A stretch of DNA of 64,000 nt from Hyphomicrobiales bacterium (GTDB lineage Bacteria; Pseudomonadota; Alphaproteobacteria; Rhizobiales; Xanthobacteraceae): contig PNAI01000025.1 of NCBI GenBank assembly GCA_003169835.1, forward strand, positions 1 to 64,000, in the 5' to 3' direction. The translations under genes and the position numbers were made by a program. Positions within the stretch are counted from its first letter, which is position 1. Every line of letters starts with the position of its first letter. Shown here piece by piece: positions 29,605 to 40,084 of the stretch. Under the pieces are notes generated by a model, which was given only the letters and a program-made list of their open reading frames with translations, did no database searches and had not been told where the DNA came from.

Positions 29605-30986
29605 ACGGAACGCGTTGGTCTATTCGCGCTAGCTATGGACGGCTTGCGGGAGCCGCAATTGGGCTATTCGCCGGTGCGGCTGCGTTGGCGAATGAGCCCG
29701 AAGCGTTCCGGCTGTCCAACACGCAGTTCGAAACCGTGGCGTGGTCGGAGATCGACGGCTGGACCACCGATGACACGGCGGCCGCGTTCGCCACCTATCT
29801 CAACAGCTGCAAGGTCATGGTGCGCGGCGTTCCCGCCGGCCGCGAGCGCTCCGATTTTTATGCCGCGCTGCAATCGGTTTGCCGCCGCGCGATCAACGCG
29901 CACCCGCGCGATGCCGCGGCTGCGCGCGCCTTCTTCGAAGCGAATTTCCGTCCCATGCGCATCGCTCCGCTCGGCGAGAGCAACGGATTTCTCACCGGCT
30001 ATTACGAACCGATCATCGCAGGCTCGCGCGTTGCGACCGACGAATACAAAGTGCCGATATATCGCACGCCGCCCAATCTCGCGCTGCGCGTGCCGCGCAA
30101 GAAAGTCGCGGTGGCAAGCGTGGCCAAGACCCACTGGCGCCGCTTCGCGCATCGCGCTTCGAACTTCTACTACGACCGTACCGCCATCGAGGAGGGCGCG
30201 CTGTCCGGCCGCAATCTCGAAATCTGCTGGCTGAAGGATCCGACCGATTTGTTTTTCGCGCAGATTCAAGGGTCGGCGCGCATCAAGCTTGCCGACGGCT
30301 CAGTGATGCGTCTCAACTACGACAGCCACAACAGCATGCCCTATACGCCGATTGGCCGCATCCTGATCGAGCGCAATATCGTGCCGAAGGACGAGATGTC
30401 GATGGACCGCATCCGCGATTGGATGCAGGCCAATCCGGAAGAGGGCAAGGAACTGCGCCGCCGCAATAAGTCGTTCGTGTTCTTCCGCGAGACCGGTCTT
30501 GCGGACCACGAGGAGCCGACCGGCGCGCAGGGTATCTCGCTCACGCCCGGTCGCTCGATTGCGACCGATAAAAATATCCATGTCTACGGCACGCCGTTCT
30601 TCATCGAAGCCGAGCTTCCGATCGAAGGCGAAAAGTCGATTACGAAATTTCGGCGCTTGATGGTGTCGCAGGACACCGGCGGTGCGATCCTTGGGCCCGC
30701 ACGCGCCGACCTCTATTGGGGCGCCGGTGACGAGCCCGCCCATATTGCCGGGCGCATCCGCCATCCGGGACAGTTCACCATGTTGATCCCGCGCGAGATC
30801 GATCCGGTGCTTGCAGCCGCCCGCACGCCTCTGCCGCGCCCGCGGCCCATGTTCGCGAAGATCGAAGAAAAGCGGGAAAATACCTCCGAGAAGCCTGCGC
30901 AAGAAGAAAAGAAACAAGAGCAAAAGAAAATCGATCAAAAGAAAAAAGAAGCGAACACCGGGCGCAAGTCCGAGCATACGCAATGA
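29601..30986 (+). CDS. mltA: Membrane-bound lytic murein transglycosylase A
   Basis: Cleaves glycan strands of peptidoglycan to 1,6-anhydro products. The 461-residue protein has an N-terminal signal-like segment (YGRLAGAAIGLFAGAAALA), the MltA domain (ESNGFLTGYYEPII, CWLKDPTDLFFAQIQGSARI) and a C-terminal 3D domain with the catalytic Asp in GPARADLYWGAGDE. No lipobox Cys is visible, so it may be soluble or held by an uncleaved signal. From about residue 420 the tail is very rich in Lys, Glu and Gln, which is unusual. Start overlaps the Tim44-like gene stop; its own stop overlaps smr. Confidence 0.92.
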   Translation: MNGTRWSIRASYGRLAGAAIGLFAGAAALANEPEAFRLSNTQFETVAWSEIDGWTTDDTAAAFATYLNSCKVMVRGVPAGRERSDFYAALQSVCRRAINAHPRDAAAARAFFEANFRPMRIAPLGESNGFLTGYYEPIIAGSRVATDEYKVPIYRTPPNLALRVPRKKVAVASVAKTHWRRFAHRASNFYYDRTAIEEGALSGRNLEICWLKDPTDLFFAQIQGSARIKLADGSVMRLNYDSHNSMPYTPIGRILIERNIVPKDEMSMDRIRDWMQANPEEGKELRRRNKSFVFFRETGLADHEEPTGAQGISLTPGRSIATDKNIHVYGTPFFIEAELPIEGEKSITKFRRLMVSQDTGGAILGPARADLYWGAGDEPAHIAGRIRHPGQFTMLIPREIDPVLAAARTPLPRPRPMFAKIEEKRENTSEKPAQEEKKQEQKKIDQKKKEANTGRKSEHTQ

Positions 30987-31549
30987 GCAGAGGCGGCCGG
31001 GGGCTGCGCGACGAAGAGCGCGAATTGTGGACCGGTATTACCCGCTCGATAAAACCGCTTAAGCCGCAAACCCAATCCGAGCCTGAATCCCCGGTTCGCC
31101 CGCTACGCAAAGCCGGCATCAAATCTAAATCCGCGCTCCAGCCCGCGCCTGCTGCCATTGCCGCAACACCGGCAAAACCCGCGAAACCCACAAGCCCGCG
31201 ACTGCCTGCGCTCGCACCGCTCGGACGGCGGGACAAGCAGCGTCTCGCCCGCGGCACCCAATCCATCGACGGACGGCTTGATCTGCACGGGCGCACGCAG
31301 ACCCAGGCGCATGACGCCTTATTCCGATTCCTACGTAACGCTCAAAGCCGCGGCGCCAAGAATGTTCTCGTCATCACCGGCAAGGGCGCGCGCGGTTCTG
31401 ATGGCGAGCGCGGTGTGCTCAAGCGCCAAGTGCCGCTGTGGTTGGGATTGCCGGAATTGCGCGGCCTGGTCGTCGGCTTCGAACAAGCCCACGTCGGCCA
31501 CGGTGGGCAGGGCGCGCTCTATGTGCGTCTGCGCAAATCTAAAGAATAA
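30983..31549 (+). CDS. Smr-domain protein
   Basis: A 188-residue protein with a basic, Pro/Ala-rich N-terminal half and a C-terminal Smr domain ([44 protein letters not shown]). Smr domains are found in nucleases and RNA-binding proteins; the DLHG and TGKG motifs are present. It overlaps mltA by the ATGA and converges with hslU, overlapping its 3' end by 11 bases. Tim44-like-mltA-smr is a conserved Rhizobiales operon. Confidence 0.88.
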   Translation: MSRGGRGLRDEERELWTGITRSIKPLKPQTQSEPESPVRPLRKAGIKSKSALQPAPAAIAATPAKPAKPTSPRLPALAPLGRRDKQRLARGTQSIDGRLDLHGRTQTQAHDALFRFLRNAQSRGAKNVLVITGKGARGSDGERGVLKRQVPLWLGLPELRGLVVGFEQAHVGHGGQGALYVRLRKSKE

Positions 31550-32843
31550 ATCGACTCAAATCCGCGTTCTTGGCGAGATCGCCGACATTTTTGTGCACAT
31601 ATTCCGCATCGACTGTCACTGTCTCGCCCGCGCGATCGGTGGCGGAAAACGAAATCTCGTCCAGCACGCGCTCCATCACAGTTTGCAAGCGCCGCGCGCC
31701 GATATTCTCAATGGCCGAGTTGACCCCGACGGCGACATCGGCAATCGCATCGATAGCATCTTCCGTGATGTGAAGCGTCACGCCTTCCGTGGCCATCAGC
31801 GCGATATATTGCTTGATCAGCGACGCCTCGGGCTCGGTGAGAATTCGGCGAAGGTCGTCGCGCGTGAGCGGCTTTAACTCCACACGGATCGGTAGCCGCC
31901 CCTGCAGCTCCGGCAGCAGGTCCGACGGCTTCGAAACATGAAACGCGCCCGATGCGATGAACAAGATATGATCGGTCTTCACCGCGCCGTGTTTGGTGGA
32001 AACGGTCGTGCCCTCGATCAGCGGGAGAAGATCGCGCTGCACGCCCTCGCGCGAGACATCGCCGCCGACGCGGCCGTCGCGCGCGGTGATTTTATCAATC
32101 TCATCCAGAAACACGATGCCGTTGTTCTCGACCGCTTTGATGGCTTCCTGCACGAGTTGCTCTTGATCGAGCAGCTTGTCGGATTCCTCGTTGACCAGAA
32201 TTTCATGCGACTCGTGCACCGTGACGCGCCGTGTCTTGGCGCGCCCGCCGAGTTTGCCGAAAATATCGCCGATATTGATTGCGCCCATCTGCGCGCCCGG
32301 CATGCCGGGAATCTCGAACATCGGCATCCCGCCGCCCGACGCCTGCACTTCGATTTCGATCTCCTTGTCGTTGAGCTCGCCCGCGCGCAGTTTTTTTCGG
32401 AAACTGTCGCGGGTGCTGGCGCTGGCATTGGCGCCGACCAGCGCATCGACCACGCGCTCCTCGGCCGCGAGCGCGGCGCGCGCCTGCACGTCCTTGCGCT
32501 TCTTCTCGCGCATTTGCGCAATCGCGATTTCGAGCAAGTCGCGCACGATCTGCTCCACGTCGCGGCCGACATAGCCCACCTCCGTGAACTTGGTCGCCTC
32601 CACTTTGAGGAATGGCGCGTTGGCGAGCCGTGCCAGCCGCCGCGAGATCTCAGTCTTTCCCACGCCCGTGGGCCCGATCATCAGGATATTTTTCGGCAAC
32701 ACTTCCTCGCGCAGTTTGTCGTCGAGCTGCAGCCGCCGCCAGCGGTTGCGCAGCGCGATCGCGACCGCGCGCTTGGCGTCGTTCTGGCCGATGATGAACC
32801 GGTCGAGCTCAGAGACGATTTCGCGGGGGGAAAAGTCGGTCAT
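31539..32843 (-). CDS. hslU: ATP-dependent protease ATPase subunit HslU
   Basis: AAA+ unfoldase of the HslUV protease, cytoplasmic. The 434-residue protein has the start motif [17 protein letters not shown], Walker [10 protein letters not shown], Walker [12 protein letters not shown], an I domain between them, and the C-terminal LSRFIL tail that inserts into HslV. I use ATG 32843, the family start; codons up to 32912 are open but not typical. A DUF2585 gene lies between it and hslV. Confidence 0.96.
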   Translation of the reverse strand: MTDFSPREIVSELDRFIIGQNDAKRAVAIALRNRWRRLQLDDKLREEVLPKNILMIGPTGVGKTEISRRLARLANAPFLKVEATKFTEVGYVGRDVEQIVRDLLEIAIAQMREKKRKDVQARAALAAEERVVDALVGANASASTRDSFRKKLRAGELNDKEIEIEVQASGGGMPMFEIPGMPGAQMGAINIGDIFGKLGGRAKTRRVTVHESHEILVNEESDKLLDQEQLVQEAIKAVENNGIVFLDEIDKITARDGRVGGDVSREGVQRDLLPLIEGTTVSTKHGAVKTDHILFIASGAFHVSKPSDLLPELQGRLPIRVELKPLTRDDLRRILTEPEASLIKQYIALMATEGVTLHITEDAIDAIADVAVGVNSAIENIGARRLQTVMERVLDEISFSATDRAGETVTVDAEYVHKNVGDLAKNADLSRFIL

Positions 32844-32871
32844 GCGGTCGCTATATTGGAGGACGCGCGGG

Positions 32872-33456
32872 TTAATGCAATCCCGCACCGGCCTGCCAAT
32901 GGCGGATGGCATCGAACGGATGGACCAGCATGATGACGTTGAGCGTCAGATTGTCGCGAATCCACCACGCCAGCCCCACCTCGATGACCGCAGCGGCGGC
33001 AATGACCAGCCAGACCGGAAGCAGGCTCGCGAGCCCAAATCCGGCAATCATGGCAACATTATCGGAAACCGAGTTGACGATGCTGTCGCCGTAGTAATCG
33101 AGCGAGATGGTCCCGGCGCGATAGCGGTTGATGATGAAATCGGTATTTTCCAGAATTTCCCAGGCGCCCTCTACCGCGATCGCGAGTACGAGCCTTAGAG
33201 CCAACGGCGCGCGCGGCAGCACAAGCCAGGCGGCAAAATAGAATATGAAACCATGCAGCACATGGGAGAAACTGTACCAATCCAAAATGTGCTGGGAATT
33301 CTCCGAGCTGTTCACGACGCCGTGCCACAGCTTGATCGTCCCGCAGATACACATAGGTACGCGGCCCATGGCCAACAGCACGAGCGCTTGCGCAACGATC
33401 AGCGCCAGCCCGGCCAGCAAATAATTCCGCAAGGGCACGCGGACGAGCGCGCTCAC
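32872..33456 (-). CDS. DUF2585 membrane protein within the hslVU operon
   Basis: A 194-residue membrane protein with about five hydrophobic helices ([19 protein letters not shown] at the N-terminus, [18 protein letters not shown], then [21 protein letters not shown]). The sequence [20 protein letters not shown] is the characteristic DUF2585 stretch with two Cys. It starts with GTG, and that GTG overlaps the hslV TGA in a GTGA, so translation is coupled to hslV. hslU follows 28 bases later. Function is unknown; the placement suggests a membrane-side partner of HslUV or simply co-expression. Confidence 0.85.
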   Translation of the reverse strand: MSALVRVPLRNYLLAGLALIVAQALVLLAMGRVPMCICGTIKLWHGVVNSSENSQHILDWYSFSHVLHGFIFYFAAWLVLPRAPLALRLVLAIAVEGAWEILENTDFIINRYRAGTISLDYYGDSIVNSVSDNVAMIAGFGLASLLPVWLVIAAAAVIEVGLAWWIRDNLTLNVIMLVHPFDAIRHWQAGAGLH

Positions 33457-34004
33457 GTCTTGAGCGACTCGATGGTGATGTTGCGGTTGGTGTAGACGCA
33501 AATATCCGCCGCGATATCGAGCGACTTGCGGACGATGGCTTCCGCGTCCAGTGGTCCGTCGGCAAGCGCGCGCGCAGCGGCGAGCGCATAGTTGCCGCCC
33601 GAGCCGATGCCCATGACGCCCGCTTCGGGCTCGAGCACGTCGCCGGTGCCCGTCAGCACAAGCGAGACCTCCTTGTCGGCGACGATCATCATGGCTTCGA
33701 GCCGGCGCAGATAGCGATCGGTGCGCCAGTCCTTGGCAAGCTCGACCGCAGCGCGCGTGAGTTGCCCGGGATATTGCTCGATCTTGGCCTCCAGTCGCTC
33801 GAACAGGGTGAAGGCGTCGGCTGTGGCGCCGGCGAAGCCGCCGATCACGTCGCCCTTGCCCAGCCGGCGCACCTTCTTGGCATTTGATTTGACGACCGTC
33901 TGACCGATGGTCACCTGCCCGTCGCCGCCGATCACCACCAGCCCGCCTTTGCGGACGGTCAGGATCGTCGTGCCGTGCCAAAGTTCGCCTTGAGCGCTTT
34001 GCAT
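33453..34004 (-). CDS. hslV: ATP-dependent protease subunit HslV
   Basis: Threonine protease of the HslUV complex. The 183-residue protein starts [15 protein letters not shown], where cleavage before TT would expose the catalytic Thr; [15 protein letters not shown] and [14 protein letters not shown] are family hallmarks. Upstream on this strand, TTTG-N18-CCTAAAT (within 34035-34065) vaguely resembles a sigma-32 promoter, but the -35 match is weak. Leads the hslV-DUF2585-hslU operon and is divergent from hisB. Confidence 0.95.
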   Translation of the reverse strand: MQSAQGELWHGTTILTVRKGGLVVIGGDGQVTIGQTVVKSNAKKVRRLGKGDVIGGFAGATADAFTLFERLEAKIEQYPGQLTRAAVELAKDWRTDRYLRRLEAMMIVADKEVSLVLTGTGDVLEPEAGVMGIGSGGNYALAAARALADGPLDAEAIVRKSLDIAADICVYTNRNITIESLKT

Positions 34005-34129
34005 GCGTTTTGGTCCTTCGCGATCGGCAAAATTTAGGGATCGCTCAGCCTAATTGCAAACTTCGAGAGTGGCGAAGCCCGCCAACCCCTGTTAAAAGTG
34101 CCCTCGTTCAAACCGAGAGAAGGTTCTAA

Positions 34130-34807
34130 ATGGCCCGCGGCCGCAAACGCATCGCGAAAGGTTCCAATCGAACGCCTGCGAAATCGCGCAAGGTTTTGGC
34201 GCGCAAATCCTTGTCGCGAGTGGCGTCAGTCAAGCGCATCACCAAGGAAACCGCCATCGAAGTCGCAGTTGACCTCGATGGCAAGGGCCGCTCGTCGATT
34301 TCGACCGGCATCGGATTCCTCGACCATATGCTCGATCTGCTCGCGCGCCATTCGCGGATCGACATCACGGTCGCGGCCAAGGGTGATCTGCACATCGACC
34401 ACCACCACACCACCGAGGACGTCGGCATCGCGCTCGGCCAGGCGGTCAAGCAGGCGCTCGGCGATATGAAGGGAATTACGCGTTACGCGGACGTGCATGT
34501 ACCGATGGACGAGGCGCTCACCCGTGCGGCGATCGACATATCCGGCCGGCCGTTTCTAGTGTTCAAGGCGACGTTCATCCGCGACAAGGTCGGCGCCTTC
34601 GACACCGAACTGGTGCAGGAATGGTTTCAGGCTTTCGCCATGAACTCAGGTATGACGCTGCATGTCGAAACGCTTTACGGCACCAACGACCATCATATTG
34701 CCGAATCTTGTTTCAAGGCTCTTGCGCGCGCATTGCGCGCGGCCTTGAGTATCGATCCGCGCGCCGCCGGCGAAGTGCCTTCGACCAAGGGCACGCTGGG
34801 CGGGTAG
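34130..34807 (+). CDS. hisB: Imidazoleglycerol-phosphate dehydratase, with a basic N-terminal extension
   Basis: Sixth step of histidine synthesis, a manganese enzyme. The core (about 35-225) has [32 protein letters not shown] and the late [19 protein letters not shown], as expected. The first ~33 residues are very basic ([24 protein letters not shown]) and are not part of the usual ~195-residue enzyme. The ATG at 34130 has a strong GAGAAGG site 6-8 bases upstream, so the extension appears real; in-frame TTG 34211 and GTG 34220 are alternative starts. First of the his cluster hisB-DUF2628-hisH-hisA-hisF-hisE. Confidence 0.95.
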   Translation: MARGRKRIAKGSNRTPAKSRKVLARKSLSRVASVKRITKETAIEVAVDLDGKGRSSISTGIGFLDHMLDLLARHSRIDITVAAKGDLHIDHHHTTEDVGIALGQAVKQALGDMKGITRYADVHVPMDEALTRAAIDISGRPFLVFKATFIRDKVGAFDTELVQEWFQAFAMNSGMTLHVETLYGTNDHHIAESCFKALARALRAALSIDPRAAGEVPSTKGTLGG

Positions 34808-34845
34808 TCAAATAAAAGTCGGCCGACAAAGGCCAGAGAACGGAC

Positions 34846-35355
34846 ATGACGATCTACACTGTGCACGCGCCGCCGCCCAAGGCGGACGACATTGCGCTCG
34901 ATCCGGAGCGCTTCGAATTCATCCGCGACGGCTTCGGCTTCTGGGCCTTCGTGTTCGCGCCGCTTTGGATGCTGTGGCGTAGGCTTTGGCTCGTGCTGTT
35001 GTTCTACGTTGCTATCGTTGCGGTGCTCGAGGGTGCGCTGTGGTTCATCAGAGCGACCCCCACGACGCGCGGCGCCGTCGTATTGCTGATCTCGCTTCTG
35101 GTCGGGTTCGAAGCGGCGACCTTGCGCCGCTGGAAACTTCAACGCAAAGGCTGGCGTCAGCTCGGCGTCGTGGCTGGCGACAACTATGAAGCCGCCGAGC
35201 GGCGCTTCTTCGACACCTGGGTAGCGCATATGCCGGGCGCCCAAGCGCCGGTCGCCCCGCCGACAAATTCCCCGAACATGTCGCCGAACATGCGCGTGCC
35301 ACAGGACACCTCCGACATCATCGGCCTGTTCCCCGAGCCCCAATCGCGTCAATGA
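34846..35355 (+). CDS. DUF2628 membrane protein
   Basis: A 169-residue protein with hydrophobic helices at about 40-70 ([20 protein letters not shown]) and 78-92, plus the DUF2628 signature [22 protein letters not shown]. The C-terminus is Pro/Asn-rich. No function is known. It lies between hisB and hisH and its stop overlaps the hisH ATG, which is the standard layout in Rhizobiales; a role in histidine synthesis is not implied by the sequence. Confidence 0.85.
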   Translation: MTIYTVHAPPPKADDIALDPERFEFIRDGFGFWAFVFAPLWMLWRRLWLVLLFYVAIVAVLEGALWFIRATPTTRGAVVLLISLLVGFEAATLRRWKLQRKGWRQLGVVAGDNYEAAERRFFDTWVAHMPGAQAPVAPPTNSPNMSPNMRVPQDTSDIIGLFPEPQSRQ

Positions 35356-36002
35356 GTGTTGCAATCGTCGATTACGGTTCGGGCAATCTGCACTCGGCAG
35401 CCAAGGCCTTCGAGCGCGCCGCCCGCGAGAGCGGACACGATCAGCCGATCGTGGTCACGCGCGATCCCGATGTTGTCCGCAGAGCCGACCGCGTGGTGCT
35501 GCCCGGCGTCGGTGCTTTCGCCGAATGCCGCCGCGGCCTCGACAATGTTCCGGGCATGGTTGCGGCCTTGAAAGAAACCGTACGCGACAACGGCCGGCCT
35601 TTCCTCGGCATCTGCGTGGGCATGCAGCTCATGGCCGAGCGCGGCCGCGAGTACCAGGTGACGGAGGGCTTGGGCTGGATACGTGGCGAAGTCGACAAGA
35701 TCACGCCCGACAGTCATAAGCTGAAAATCCCGCACATGGGCTGGAACACGCTGCATGTGCTCAACGCCCACCCGTTACTCGAGGGCATCCCGCTTGGACC
35801 TGATGGTCTGCATGCCTATTTTGTGCACTCCTATCACCTTAAAGCCGCCGATCGCTCCGACCTCATGGCGCAGACCGAATACGGCGGCCCGGTGACCGCG
35901 ATCGTTGCGCACGGCACGGCGGTAGGGACGCAGTTTCACCCGGAGAAAAGCCAGCACCTGGGCCTTGCGTTGATCGCAAATTTTCTCAAATGGAAGCCGT
36001 AA
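35352..36002 (+). CDS. hisH: Imidazole glycerol phosphate synthase, glutaminase subunit HisH
   Basis: Supplies ammonia from glutamine to HisF. Class I amidotransferase of 216 residues with [15 protein letters not shown], the nucleophile C88 in GICVGMQLM, the late catalytic His and Glu in [13 protein letters not shown]. The start overlaps the DUF2628 stop (ATGA). hisA follows after 65 bases. Confidence 0.97.
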   Translation: MSVAIVDYGSGNLHSAAKAFERAARESGHDQPIVVTRDPDVVRRADRVVLPGVGAFAECRRGLDNVPGMVAALKETVRDNGRPFLGICVGMQLMAERGREYQVTEGLGWIRGEVDKITPDSHKLKIPHMGWNTLHVLNAHPLLEGIPLGPDGLHAYFVHSYHLKAADRSDLMAQTEYGGPVTAIVAHGTAVGTQFHPEKSQHLGLALIANFLKWKP

Positions 36003-36067
36003 GTTTGGGCACGCAATCGTGGCCCATTGACCGATAGAATGGTTGCTAGGCCAGTGGCCGACGTAAC

Positions 36068-36823
36068 GTGAGCGAGACCCGCGTGATTCTCTTTCCCGCC
36101 ATCGATCTCAAGGACGGCCTGTGCGTCCGCCTCCAGCAGGGCGACATGGCGCGCGCAACCGTGTTCAGCCGCGACCCGGCGGCACAGGCGCACGCCTTTG
36201 AGCGAGAAGGATTTCGCCATCTCCACATCGTCGACCTCGATGGTGCATTTGCCGGCAAGCCGATGAATGTGACTGCGGTCGAGCGCATTTTGGAGACGGT
36301 CGGTCTGTGCGTGCAGCTCGGCGGCGGCATCCGCAGCATGGCGACCATCGAAGGCTGGCTGGAGAAGGGCGTCAATCGCGTCATCATCGGCACAGCGGCC
36401 GTGCGCGATCCTGCTCTGGTGACGGAAGCCGCGCGAAAATTCCCCAAGCGCGTTGCCGTCGGCCTCGATGCGCGCGACGGCAAGGTCGCGGTTGAAGGCT
36501 GGGCCGAGACTTCAGAGCTCACCGCGCTCGACATCGCGCGCCGCTTCGAGGACGCCGGCGTTGCTGCGATCATCTACACTGACGTTGCGCGCGACGGCAT
36601 GCTCAAGGGTCTCAACCTCGACGCTACCATCGCGCTCGCCGAAGCCATCTCGATTCCGGTGATCGCGTCCGGCGGACTTGCCTCGATTGAGGACGTGAAG
36701 CGCCTGATCGAACCGCGCGCGAAAAAACTCGAAGGCGCCATCGCCGGCCGCGCGCTCTACGATGGACGTCTCGATCCGGCCGAAGCGCTGAAAATGATTC
36801 GCGACGCACGCGCGAAGAAGTGA
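36068..36823 (+). CDS. hisA: Phosphoribosylformimino-5-aminoimidazole carboxamide ribotide isomerase HisA
   Basis: Fourth step of histidine synthesis, a TIM barrel. Start codon is GTG. The 251-residue protein has [14 protein letters not shown] (catalytic Asp), [21 protein letters not shown], and the second catalytic Asp in [12 protein letters not shown]. hisF starts 6 bases after its stop. Confidence 0.96.
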   Translation: MSETRVILFPAIDLKDGLCVRLQQGDMARATVFSRDPAAQAHAFEREGFRHLHIVDLDGAFAGKPMNVTAVERILETVGLCVQLGGGIRSMATIEGWLEKGVNRVIIGTAAVRDPALVTEAARKFPKRVAVGLDARDGKVAVEGWAETSELTALDIARRFEDAGVAAIIYTDVARDGMLKGLNLDATIALAEAISIPVIASGGLASIEDVKRLIEPRAKKLEGAIAGRALYDGRLDPAEALKMIRDARAKK

Positions 36824-36829
36824 GCTGCG

Positions 36830-37606
36830 ATGTTCAAGGTCCGCGTCATCCCTTGTCTCGATGTGAAGGACGGCCGCGTCGTTAAGGGCGTCAACTTCGT
36901 CAATCTGCGCGACGCCGGCGATCCGGTCGAGGCTGCTATCGCGTATGACGCCGCTGGCGCCGACGAGCTGACATTCCTCGACATCACCGCGAGCCACGAA
37001 AACCGTGACATTATTCTTGACGTTGTGCGCCGCACGGCGGAAGCTTGTTTCATGCCGCTCACCGTCGGCGGCGGCGTGCGCACGGTGGACGATATCCGAA
37101 AATTACTCTCTTCCGGCGCCGACAAGGTCTCGATCAACACGGCGGCCGTTGCCAAACGCGCCTTCGTGCAGGAAGCGGCGGAGAAATTCGGCGATCAATG
37201 CATCGTGGTCGCGATCGACGCCAAGAAAGTATCCAAGCCGGGCGCGGCCGATCGGTGGGAAATCTTCACCCATGGCGGCCGCAATCCTACCGGGCTTGAA
37301 GCGGTCGCCTACGCCAAGGAAGTCGTGGCGCTGGGTGCCGGCGAAATCCTGCTCACCTCCATGGACCGCGACGGCACCAAGCAGGGCTTCGACCTTGGGT
37401 TGACGCGCGCGGTGGCGGATGCGGTGTCGGTGCCGGTGATCGCCTCAGGCGGCGTCGGCACGCTTGAGCACATGGTCGAAGGCATCCGCGAGGGCCATGC
37501 CACGGCGGTGCTGGCGGCCTCGATCTTTCATTTCGGCGAGCACAGCGTGCGGGAGGCAAAGCTTTTCATGGCCCGCGCCGGCCTGCCCATGCGGCTCGAT
37601 CCATAA
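36830..37606 (+). CDS. hisF: Imidazole glycerol phosphate synthase, cyclase subunit HisF
   Basis: Uses ammonia from HisH to form imidazoleglycerol phosphate and AICAR. The 258-residue TIM barrel has [16 protein letters not shown] (catalytic Asp), [30 protein letters not shown] (second Asp) and [13 protein letters not shown]. It is tightly coupled to hisA. Confidence 0.97.
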   Translation: MFKVRVIPCLDVKDGRVVKGVNFVNLRDAGDPVEAAIAYDAAGADELTFLDITASHENRDIILDVVRRTAEACFMPLTVGGGVRTVDDIRKLLSSGADKVSINTAAVAKRAFVQEAAEKFGDQCIVVAIDAKKVSKPGAADRWEIFTHGGRNPTGLEAVAYAKEVVALGAGEILLTSMDRDGTKQGFDLGLTRAVADAVSVPVIASGGVGTLEHMVEGIREGHATAVLAASIFHFGEHSVREAKLFMARAGLPMRLDP

Positions 37607-37692
37607 TTTTCCTCCCCGGCGGCGGGAAAGAGGTGTTATGGGGAACGCGGCCATGAAGAGAGGGCCAAGAAACTAGCCATGAATAACAAGCC

Positions 37693-38016
37693 ATGAGCAA
37701 GTTCACGCTTGTCGATTTGGAAAACCGGATCAAGGAGCGCGCTGCCGCCAGCGCCGAGGAATCCTATACCCGCAAATTGCTCGACCGCGGTGTTGCCCAA
37801 TGCGCCAAGAAATTCGGCGAAGAGGCGGTAGAAGCCGTGCTCGCCGCCGTTGCCGAGGACCGCGAGCGGGTGATCGCTGAGAGCGCGGACGTGCTTTATC
37901 ATCTGCTCGTCGTGCTGCATGCGCGCGGCGTCACGCTTGCCGAAGTCGAGGCGACGCTTGGCGCGCGCAGCACAAAATCCGGGCTTGCGGAGAAGGCCTC
38001 GCGTCCGCCCAAATAA
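37693..38016 (+). CDS. hisE: Phosphoribosyl-ATP pyrophosphatase HisE
   Basis: Second step of histidine synthesis; all-alpha MazG-like fold. The 107-residue protein has SYTRKLLDRG, KKFGEEAVEAVLAA (metal-binding Glu residues), ESADVLYHLLVVLHARG. HisI (the fused partner in E. coli) is separate and not in this window. Confidence 0.95.
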   Translation: MSKFTLVDLENRIKERAAASAEESYTRKLLDRGVAQCAKKFGEEAVEAVLAAVAEDRERVIAESADVLYHLLVVLHARGVTLAEVEATLGARSTKSGLAEKASRPPK

Positions 38017-38049
38017 GCGCCACCCTAATCGTCGACGACGGAACATCGC

Positions 38050-39003
38050 ATGGAGCAGCGCACCGACGACGGACTTTCGCCCTACCGCATCTATACGCGT
38101 GCGCAATGGGCGGCGTTGCGCGACGACACGCCGATGACGCTCACGTCGGTCGAAGTCGCGCAGATGCGTTCGGTGCACGATCGGCTCGACATGGCCGAAG
38201 TCGAAGAAATTTATCTGCCGCTCTCCCGCTTACTCTCGCTCTACGTCGCGGCGACCCAGCGGCTGCACCGCGCACAACAACGCTTCCTCGGCACCGAGGA
38301 CGCGAAAGTACCCTACATCATCGGCGTTGCAGGCTCCGTCGCGGTCGGCAAATCCACCACGGCGCGCGTGCTCCAGGCGCTGCTCGCGCGTTGGCCCAAC
38401 GTACCCAAGGTCGATCTCATCACCACCGACGGATTTTTGTTTCCCAACGCCGTGCTCGAGCGCGAACAGCTCATGGAGAAGAAGGGATTCCCCGAGAGCT
38501 ACGACCTGCCTGCGCTGTTGCGCTTTCTCTCCGACATCAAAGCCGGGCGGCGGCCGGTGCGCGCGCCGATCTATTCGCACTTGATCTATGACGTGATGCC
38601 GAACGAAACCATCGAGATCGACCGCCCCGAGATTTTAATCGTCGAAGGCTTGAACGTGCTGCAGACCGGCCGGCTCCCGAAAGAGGGCAAAGCCATTCCC
38701 TTCGTCTCGGATTTCTTCGATTTTTCGGTCTATCTCGATGCCGACGAGGAAGTGCTCAAGAACTGGTACGTCAATCGTTTCCTTGCCTTGCGCGGCACGG
38801 CGTTCGCCAATCCGAAATCATACTTCCATCGCTATTCGCGCCTGTCTGACGCCGAGGCAAGCGCGACCGCAACCTCGATCTGGTCGCGCATCAATCTCGT
38901 CAATCTGCACGAAAATATCCTGCCCACCCGTCAGCGCGCCGATCTCATCCTCAAGAAAGGCGCAAGCCATCTGGTGGAAGATGTCGCCCTGCGCCGGTTG
39001 TAA
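38050..39003 (+). CDS. coaA: Type I pantothenate kinase
   Basis: First step of coenzyme A synthesis. The 317-residue protein has the P-loop [44 protein letters not shown] and VIVEGLN-like [12 protein letters not shown]. Length is standard. It follows hisE, as in many Rhizobiales, and converges with the GNAT gene after 15 bases. Confidence 0.96.
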   Translation: MEQRTDDGLSPYRIYTRAQWAALRDDTPMTLTSVEVAQMRSVHDRLDMAEVEEIYLPLSRLLSLYVAATQRLHRAQQRFLGTEDAKVPYIIGVAGSVAVGKSTTARVLQALLARWPNVPKVDLITTDGFLFPNAVLEREQLMEKKGFPESYDLPALLRFLSDIKAGRRPVRAPIYSHLIYDVMPNETIEIDRPEILIVEGLNVLQTGRLPKEGKAIPFVSDFFDFSVYLDADEEVLKNWYVNRFLALRGTAFANPKSYFHRYSRLSDAEASATATSIWSRINLVNLHENILPTRQRADLILKKGASHLVEDVALRRL

Positions 39004-39018
39004 GAACGCCGCTTCGCC

Positions 39019-39954
39019 TTATACGGTCGGAATGAAATGCGCGTGGTAGCGCCGGCTGATGGACGCGACCGGAAGCACGATCAGCACGTCCGTCGTTCCG
39101 AATTGATAATCGAGTACGGCGCCATCGCCGATATACGCCCCTAGCCGCAGATAGCCTTTGATCAGCGGCGGCAGTGCGCGCAAGGCCGCTTTCTGGTCGA
39201 TCGCGTTCTTCGGCATCCGGTTCATTTCGACATAGCGATGCGGCAGCGCGGTGGTGCGCCACTCTTCCGGCGCGCGCGCGAAATGATGCAGGAACGACAG
39301 CAGCATTTTCAGACGATCCGGATCGGTACCATCGAGACTGGCGCAGCCGATCATCACATCCGGCCGCGTCCGCGACACATACGCGCCGATGCCGTGCCAC
39401 AAAAGCTCCAGCGTGCGCTTGTTGCGATAGGGTTCCAATACGCATGAGCGGCCTAGCTCGAGAAATTTCATTTTCTCATGGCGCGCGCACAATCCGCGGA
39501 TATCGAACTCGCTCGCGCTGTAGAAACCGCCGTGCGGTTCCGCCACTTCCTGCCGCAACAGCCGGTAGGTGCCGACCACGGCCGGCGCGCGTCGCAGCCG
39601 GCTTTTCATCTGTGGGGCATGATCGATGACCAGCAGATGATCGCACAGCGGATCGAACGCATCGACGTCGCGCCGCGCGAGTTTCGTCGCCGCATCCGCA
39701 ATCGCGCCGCCTTCCTTGTAGAAAATCCGATAGCGCAACTTTTGCGCCTGCCGCACTTCGGCGGCCTTCTGCGCGAGCCGCACTTCAAGCGAGCCCATCC
39801 ATCCCAGCGTCTGCGGATGCTCGTTCCGCCGCTCGTGGATCACCCGGCCGCTATAGGCCCGCAACGTCGGCAACAGCCCGGCAACGGCCGCCGGAGTTGC
39901 CCAAAAACTATCGAGCAGACGCCGAGGCAACGTCGTGTGAGCGCGGCTAAGCAT
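39019..39954 (-). CDS. GNAT-fold N-acyltransferase (OlsB / hemolysin-like family)
   Basis: A 311-residue acyltransferase of the Acetyltransf_5 type, related to ornithine-lipid synthase OlsB. Motifs: QKLRYRIFYKEGGA, DHLLVIDH, VVGTYRLLR, FLELGRSCVLEPYRNKRTLELLWHGI. Such enzymes acylate ornithine or similar amines with acyl-ACP. The substrate is not certain, and the extra C-terminal region (LPPLIKGYLRLGAYIGDGAVLD) is typical of longer members. ATG 39954 has AAGGGGA upstream; a longer TTG start at 39990 is less likely. Confidence 0.75.
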   Translation of the reverse strand: MLSRAHTTLPRRLLDSFWATPAAVAGLLPTLRAYSGRVIHERRNEHPQTLGWMGSLEVRLAQKAAEVRQAQKLRYRIFYKEGGAIADAATKLARRDVDAFDPLCDHLLVIDHAPQMKSRLRRAPAVVGTYRLLRQEVAEPHGGFYSASEFDIRGLCARHEKMKFLELGRSCVLEPYRNKRTLELLWHGIGAYVSRTRPDVMIGCASLDGTDPDRLKMLLSFLHHFARAPEEWRTTALPHRYVEMNRMPKNAIDQKAALRALPPLIKGYLRLGAYIGDGAVLDYQFGTTDVLIVLPVASISRRYHAHFIPTV

Positions 39955-40084
39955 GTTCGATTGGTCCCCTTGTCGCGCCGTCGCTTTCAATCAGCGAAAT
40001 TGGAATGATTCGGCCATACCCCGATGGCAATCCATAGAGCATGACCCTGGCGCAGAATTATGACAATGGGGTGGAGACCGCCAA

